Source: JBCBSS01 sp039819065 (GTDB lineage Bacteria; Bacteroidota; Bacteroidia; Cytophagales; Cyclobacteriaceae). Taken from it: DNA of 16,674 nucleotides. Every line of letters starts with the position of its first letter. The first letter of the stretch is position 1. The DNA lies in assembly GCA_039819065.1 (NCBI GenBank), contig JBCBSS010000165.1, positions 1 through 16,674 of the forward strand, given 5' to 3'. Shown here piece after piece: positions 13,105 to 16,674 of this stretch. A program made the position numbers and the translations under genes. The notes beneath the pieces were generated by a model. It was not told the origin of the DNA and did no database searches. It saw only the letters and a program-made list of their open reading frames with translations.

Positions 13105-14328
13105 TTACATGCCATGTGCTAATGTTTCTTTAGATCTCAATGGCTGCACTTTCCGATAGGTCATAGATCGCCAGAGCCATTCAGCCGGGCCATATTGGTA
13201 CTTCGAGAGCCACCAGTTACTGAAAATGATTTGGAGAATCAGTATGCTGATACCGATAAGGGTGAAGAAAACAGGGCCTATATGCCCAAATAATCCCAGA
13301 CCGTAGCTTTGAAAGGTCAGACATCCTATCAAACTCTGCATCAGGTAATTGGTCAGGGCCATGCGTCCTAACGGTGCCAATACTTGAAGCCTAGGTTTAA
13401 ACTTCCCTTGTTGATATAACAGGACAATTCCGCATGCGTAACTTATACCGAGGGCCGGTACTCCGAATGCGTACACAATTGGTTCAATGATACCTGCAGG
13501 TGCCATAGCATAATAAGCCCCGGTGGTCATCATATAGGCAAGTGCCAAATTGCAGGGGATCCCGACGAGTGCAGACCAAAACATGATTCGTTTCAACTGC
13601 CCTCGCCGTTGTGGGATCTCTGCAAACCACCTGTTTTTAGCGATATAAAAGCCAACTAAAAACATGGCAAACACCTTGAAAAACCGCCCTGTAAAGATTA
13701 AGTCAGGATACCTGCCGAATACAAGACCTCCAAAATTTGTAAATAGAATTTCGCCGAAAGTCCCAGTTTGATAGGTGTTAACAATTTGTGCAAACATGGC
13801 GGCCGCACCAGATTGATCGACTGGGGGTGCGCCCTGCTGCTGATACCATATAATACCATACTGAATAACCGGCACTACGGGTAGGATGAATGACAGGCGC
13901 AGTAAGGTTTTACCGCTACTCTTGCGAAACAATATGAGTACGAAACCTAGAATAGCATATACCGTGAGAATATCCCCGACGAAGAGGAAGATGGCATGGA
14001 ATATGCCAAACAACAGTAGTATGATCATTCTGCGGCTTAACCGGCCAGCAAAGGGTTGGTTTTTATCCATGGCGCGTTGGATTTGCAGGCCAAAGCCGAT
14101 TCCGAATAACATGGAGAAAATAGAATAAAACTTGCCTTCTGTTACGAAGTGGATCATCCAATTAAATACTTCCCCTAGGTTATGAAAACTCAAACTGGTT
14201 TGCTGCTCAGGTGATAGAAACCAGTACCCGGAATGGTAGGCCATATTCGCGATCAATACACCAAGGAGTGCGAAGCCTCGGAGTACGTCCAATATTTCAA
14301 TGCGTTCGTAAGATTGTGTGGGTTGCAT
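13105..14328 (-). CDS. DUF418-family membrane protein (YeiB-like)
   Basis: The 407-residue product has the YeiB/DUF418 layout: RIEILDVLRGFALLGVLIANM at the start, EGKFYSIFSMLFGIGFGLQ (65-83), several membrane helices, and the C-terminal signature PLGRMALTNYLMQSLIG, followed by YGLGLFG and a YGPAEWLWRSMTYRK end. About ten membrane segments are visible. DUF418 proteins belong to the acyltransferase-3-like group of multi-pass proteins, with function mostly unknown. It starts 11 bp after the SnoaL-like gene, so it should be co-transcribed. Confidence 0.92.
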   Translation of the reverse strand: MQPTQSYERIEILDVLRGFALLGVLIANMAYHSGYWFLSPEQQTSLSFHNLGEVFNWMIHFVTEGKFYSIFSMLFGIGFGLQIQRAMDKNQPFAGRLSRRMIILLLFGIFHAIFLFVGDILTVYAILGFVLILFRKSSGKTLLRLSFILPVVPVIQYGIIWYQQQGAPPVDQSGAAAMFAQIVNTYQTGTFGEILFTNFGGLVFGRYPDLIFTGRFFKVFAMFLVGFYIAKNRWFAEIPQRRGQLKRIMFWSALVGIPCNLALAYMMTTGAYYAMAPAGIIEPIVYAFGVPALGISYACGIVLLYQQGKFKPRLQVLAPLGRMALTNYLMQSLIGCLTFQSYGLGLFGHIGPVFFTLIGISILILQIIFSNWWLSKYQYGPAEWLWRSMTYRKVQPLRSKETLAHGM

Positions 14329-14339
14329 AGTTGATTGAG

Positions 14340-14933
14340 TTAAGCAGTAAGTTTTTTAAGCCTTCGTTTGTACCTTATAGCTAAAAAAGTGGGGAGTAGC
14401 GCGATCAGAAGTCCAAGGAGAAATCCCTTTCCACCCACGAAAACGATCGCCATATTACTGTCTATATCATGACGGTGGTTCCAGATTTCGACAATCTTTC
14501 CATCCTTGATTCTGAAAACATTGATAATAGGGATGCTACCAGTACCAAACATGATCTTAGACATGAAAGACTCAGCCTTATAGTTTGCGGTCCATCGGGT
14601 TGCTACCAGATCACCTTCAGCGATCTGATAATCAATTGTAGAATTCCACGAGCCGCCTTCCCAAAACCTGTCTGCAATGATTTTCTGCTCAATGGCGGGT
14701 TCAGTGACTCCTTTTCTATCACCGATATCATGAACCACGTATTCCTCTGCGACATATTCCGCGTACTTATCCGTGTTGTTGGTGAACCATAAGTCTTGAT
14801 AGAATTGCAGTGCGATCTGCTTATTGATCTCTTCTTGAGATGGCGAATCAATCACATGATTCAGCGTATCCGATTGAGCGAATAATGTTGCGTTAATTAA
14901 TAATAGCTTAAGTACTACGGTTAATTTTTTCAT
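14340..14933 (-). CDS. SnoaL-like protein with signal peptide and C-terminal membrane anchor
   Basis: The 197-residue product from ATG 14933 has a signal peptide (MKKLTVVLKLLLINATLFAQ). A SnoaL/ester-cyclase-like domain follows: NKQIALQFYQDLWFTNNTDKYAEYVAEEYVVHD, EQKIIADRFWEGGSWNSTIDYQIAEGDLVATRW, and NVFRIKDGKIVEIWNHRHD. The last part, MAIVFVGGKGFLLGLLIALLPTFLAIRYKRRLKKL, is a single membrane helix with a basic end, so the domain should sit on the periplasmic side, tethered to the inner membrane. The in-frame ATG at 15014 would add 27 arginine-rich residues before the signal and is rejected. Confidence 0.8.
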   Translation of the reverse strand: MKKLTVVLKLLLINATLFAQSDTLNHVIDSPSQEEINKQIALQFYQDLWFTNNTDKYAEYVAEEYVVHDIGDRKGVTEPAIEQKIIADRFWEGGSWNSTIDYQIAEGDLVATRWTANYKAESFMSKIMFGTGSIPIINVFRIKDGKIVEIWNHRHDIDSNMAIVFVGGKGFLLGLLIALLPTFLAIRYKRRLKKLTA

Positions 14934-15026
14934 AATAGAGGCTTTCGGTTTTATGGATCGTGCTGTCCTGATGTATCTACTGCTGCGGTTTGCGCGTCTA
15001 TTGGCGAGCCGCATTTTTCTGGTAGG

Positions 15027-16100
15027 TTATTCTTGAAGAAGGAGCGTCAAACCTTCTTTTAAATGGTCTAAAGTCTGATTATGTCCGCCGTCAAATGCTT
15101 TGACTGTTGCCTCCCGGGATTCGAGAAACTCAATTTCTTTATCGGTTAACTTTCCGACGCTCTGGTCTTTTTTTCCATGGTAGTAGATGACATTGGATAA
15201 GTTCGTGTCCCGCAGTAATGCTGTATATCTGTTATGACCAAAACCAGCCGCTATTTTATTTAAATTGATAGTGCTTAACTCACCAGGTTTTTTTCCGATT
15301 ATCACTGTGCTTGCGTCTTCATCAAAAGTGGCTTCAATACCTTGGGAAAAGGATTGCCAGACTTTTTCGGTCATATCCAGTCTACCGACCATAAAGAGGT
15401 ATCCATCCGCTATGTTTCCATATTTGGCAATGAAATCCATCCCTGCAAAAGCGCCGAATGAGAGACCGACAACGTACACTGTCTTGTTTTCAGATTTAAA
15501 GTAACTGACCAAATCTTTCAGCATTCTGGAGCTTTCCTTGTCGATAGCTTTAGCCTCGTCGAATGAAATTTCTTTTTCTGAAAGCTTTTTAGGGTTCAGC
15601 GTCTGAAACTGATGGATATTAATGATGAAGTACTTGCTTTCATCCAGCCCCCCTACCCTAGTAAAGATGGATTTAAATTCTTCTGTCAAGAGATTCATCA
15701 TTGGACCTATCTGAGTGTGGATGATAATGGTATCACTTTTCGGGTTACCGAAGGAGTAGCCTAATCCTCGCATAGACTCCGGGATGTTTTCGTAGTTAAT
15801 GGCGACCTCCCCGCGCTTTTTAGAAGGTTTCACAACGACCAGGGCACGATAATTACCTGCTGCATCTACGAACATCAGAGGCTTCAATTTTTGTTGCATG
15901 ATCAACGGCATGACCTCTTGTAAAGTCGTTTTAGTGCCATCTTCAAAATAGACAGGATCTAAATCCACAGGTGGTGGATTTTTCATTAACTCACTTTGAG
16001 AAATTAATTGTAAGCTATCGGGGATAAAGGGGTAATCCTGAGCGTTTACAACCGTAAATGTGAATAGACAGATGATTAATGAGTATAGTGTTGATTTCAT
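15027..16100 (-). CDS. Secreted alpha/beta-hydrolase-fold protein
   Basis: The 357-residue product has a signal peptide (MKSTLYSLIICLFTFTVVNA) and an N-terminal extension of about 100 residues. The hydrolase core shows strand DTIIIHTQIGP, nucleophile elbow VYVVGLSFGAFAG (Ser214), YYHGKKDQSVG (Asp312) and FDGGHNQTLD (His340), in the correct order for a Ser-Asp-His triad. Substrate is unknown; esterase or peptidase-like use is possible. It is the first gene of the minus-strand cluster, with the shared 30-bp element 100 bp upstream of its ATG. Confidence 0.82.
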   Translation of the reverse strand: MKSTLYSLIICLFTFTVVNAQDYPFIPDSLQLISQSELMKNPPPVDLDPVYFEDGTKTTLQEVMPLIMQQKLKPLMFVDAAGNYRALVVVKPSKKRGEVAINYENIPESMRGLGYSFGNPKSDTIIIHTQIGPMMNLLTEEFKSIFTRVGGLDESKYFIINIHQFQTLNPKKLSEKEISFDEAKAIDKESSRMLKDLVSYFKSENKTVYVVGLSFGAFAGMDFIAKYGNIADGYLFMVGRLDMTEKVWQSFSQGIEATFDEDASTVIIGKKPGELSTINLNKIAAGFGHNRYTALLRDTNLSNVIYYHGKKDQSVGKLTDKEIEFLESREATVKAFDGGHNQTLDHLKEGLTLLLQE

Positions 16101-16200
16101 GTTTTGGGTCTTTAATTATTCTGTTCAACCTCGATGTTTAAGAGATAATTGTGGCTGATGAGTTGAAGCTAGAAATAATTAAAGCAGGTGGGTTTTACAT

Positions 16201-16230
16201 ATCTCCCAAAAACTATCAGATATGTAACAT
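16201..16230 (-). promoter_or_regulatory. Conserved 30-bp upstream element, copy B
   Basis: On the minus strand ATGTTACATAT and GTTTTTGGGAGAT are separated by six bases with TG at the same position as in copy A (6756-6785). It lies 100 bp before the ATG of the first gene in the hydrolase cluster. The two sites share 26 of 30 positions by my count. Confidence 0.65.
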
Positions 16231-16272
16231 GTGGGTTTAAACGCCTTTTAAGGTGCTTTTCTATCTCTAGAA

Positions 16273-16301
16273 CTTTAGGAAAGTTTAAAACTTTCCTAAA
16301 G
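16273..16301. terminator. Perfect 14-bp palindrome, possible bidirectional terminator
   Basis: CTTTAGGAAAGTTT (16273-16286) is the exact reverse complement of AAACTTTCCTAAAG (16288-16301) around one central base. It sits between the transposase remnant and the hydrolase cluster. It is AT-rich and lacks a long T-run, so termination is only one option; an operator or repeat is another. Confidence 0.4.
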
Positions 16302-16312
16302 CTTTCAGATCG

Positions 16313-16567
16313 CTAAAAATCAATTAGTAATGATTTGTCTTTCGGTTCAACAGGTTCAAGATGAGCATCTTTGACTCCTCTTAAGCCTCCAAACCATTGC
16401 AGAATTTCTTCTCGATGTAATTTGGTTGCTTTGGAAGAGAATAGGGTATGGTACGAACTATATTTCCAGTCTACTATTTTTTGTCGGAACCCATGATGTA
16501 CAGGGTTGCTATGAATGTAGACTATGACTTGAGTTAAATAACGCGAATACTGGATAAGAAACCTCAA
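16313..16567 (-). pseudogene. C-terminal remnant of a REP-associated tyrosine transposase (Y1_Tnp, IS200-like)
   Basis: The readable part (about 84 codons) contains SRYLTQVIVYIHSNPVHHGF and WKYSSYHTLF, the conserved C-terminal half of RAYT proteins of the Y1 transposase group. The N-terminal HUH motif and catalytic Tyr region are absent. Upstream the frame continues without an ATG (LRKKKDISFYSICRFLRF) to a TAG near 16617, so the 5' part is degraded. The only start in this frame would be TTG at 16567. It lies next to a copy of the REP family at 16650-16674. Confidence 0.75.
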
Positions 16568-16649
16568 AAACCTGCATATCGAATAAAATGAGATATCCTT
16601 CTTTTTTCGAAGCTTCTAAACTGTTCAAATGCAGCGTTTTGAGCTAGAA

Positions 16650-16674
16650 AGATTTCTCGCTTCGGTCGAAAAGA
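16650..16674 (+). repeat. Further copy of the REP-like repeat at the window edge
   Basis: AGATTTCTC followed by GCTTCGGTCGAAAAGA matches the repeat core at 2326-2374 (read in reverse: AGATTTCTCCCGATGGTCGA, AAAGACAG). It is cut by the window end. Confidence 0.55.

Noticed and set aside
13044..13115. Upstream ATG 13115 for the DUF3179 lipoprotein
   Set aside because: It adds 24 polar residues before the signal and overlaps the preceding gene.
14934..15014. Upstream ATG 15014 for the SnoaL-like protein
   Set aside because: The 27 added residues are arginine-rich and precede a good signal peptide.

Overview
The window looks like chromosome of a marine or soil-type Bacteroidota, probably Cytophagales. 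The evidence is type IX secretion (T9SS) C-terminal sorting domains on two exported proteins, several Bacteroidota-style lipoproteins, DUF418 and DUF3179 neighbours, almost no Shine-Dalgarno sequences, and the intergenic repeat family seen around 2080-2450. The lineage is inferred from gene content only.

Layout. 1-135 is the 3' end of a regulator with a LuxR-type helix-turn-helix. 336-1970 (+) encodes a secreted seven-bladed FG-GAP propeller with a T9SS tail. 1971-2448 is a field of REP-like palindromic repeats. A complete IS110-family element (about 2449-3905, IS1111-like layout) sits in the outer arm of an inverted pair of these repeats. 4072-4827 (-) is a multi-pass membrane protein. 5051-6667 (-) is a repeat-rich adhesin with an S74 chaperone domain and a T9SS tail. 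From 16100 down to 6939 runs a tightly packed minus-strand cluster of exported or membrane proteins: alpha/beta hydrolase, SnoaL-like protein with a C-terminal membrane anchor, DUF418 protein, DUF3179 lipoprotein, a 34-residue membrane peptide, an NTF2-like protein, an S8 subtilase and two peptidylarginine/agmatine deiminase-family lipoproteins. The second of these to be transcribed is intact. The first is cut by an in-frame TAA just before its catalytic Cys. 16313-16567 (-) is a remnant of a REP-associated tyrosine transposase.

The most important result is that the IS110-family element can be read almost completely. Its 3' non-coding region folds into two long hairpins, each with an internal loop. 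The strands of loop 1 match the two sequences flanking the insertion. The strands of loop 2 match the element's own two ends. All guides use the same geometry and converge on an AG (CT on the other strand) core. This is the pattern expected of a bridge RNA/seekRNA with a target-binding and a donor-binding loop. It defines the element ends, the core and the pre-insertion target (GAGGCTGT-CT-CAAAAG), which is the end of a REP-type repeat. A related intact end lies 100 bp away.

A second result is a 30-bp element with identical spacing (26 of 30 positions identical) upstream of the S74 adhesin and upstream of the first gene of the hydrolase cluster. It suggests that the two transcription units share a regulator.
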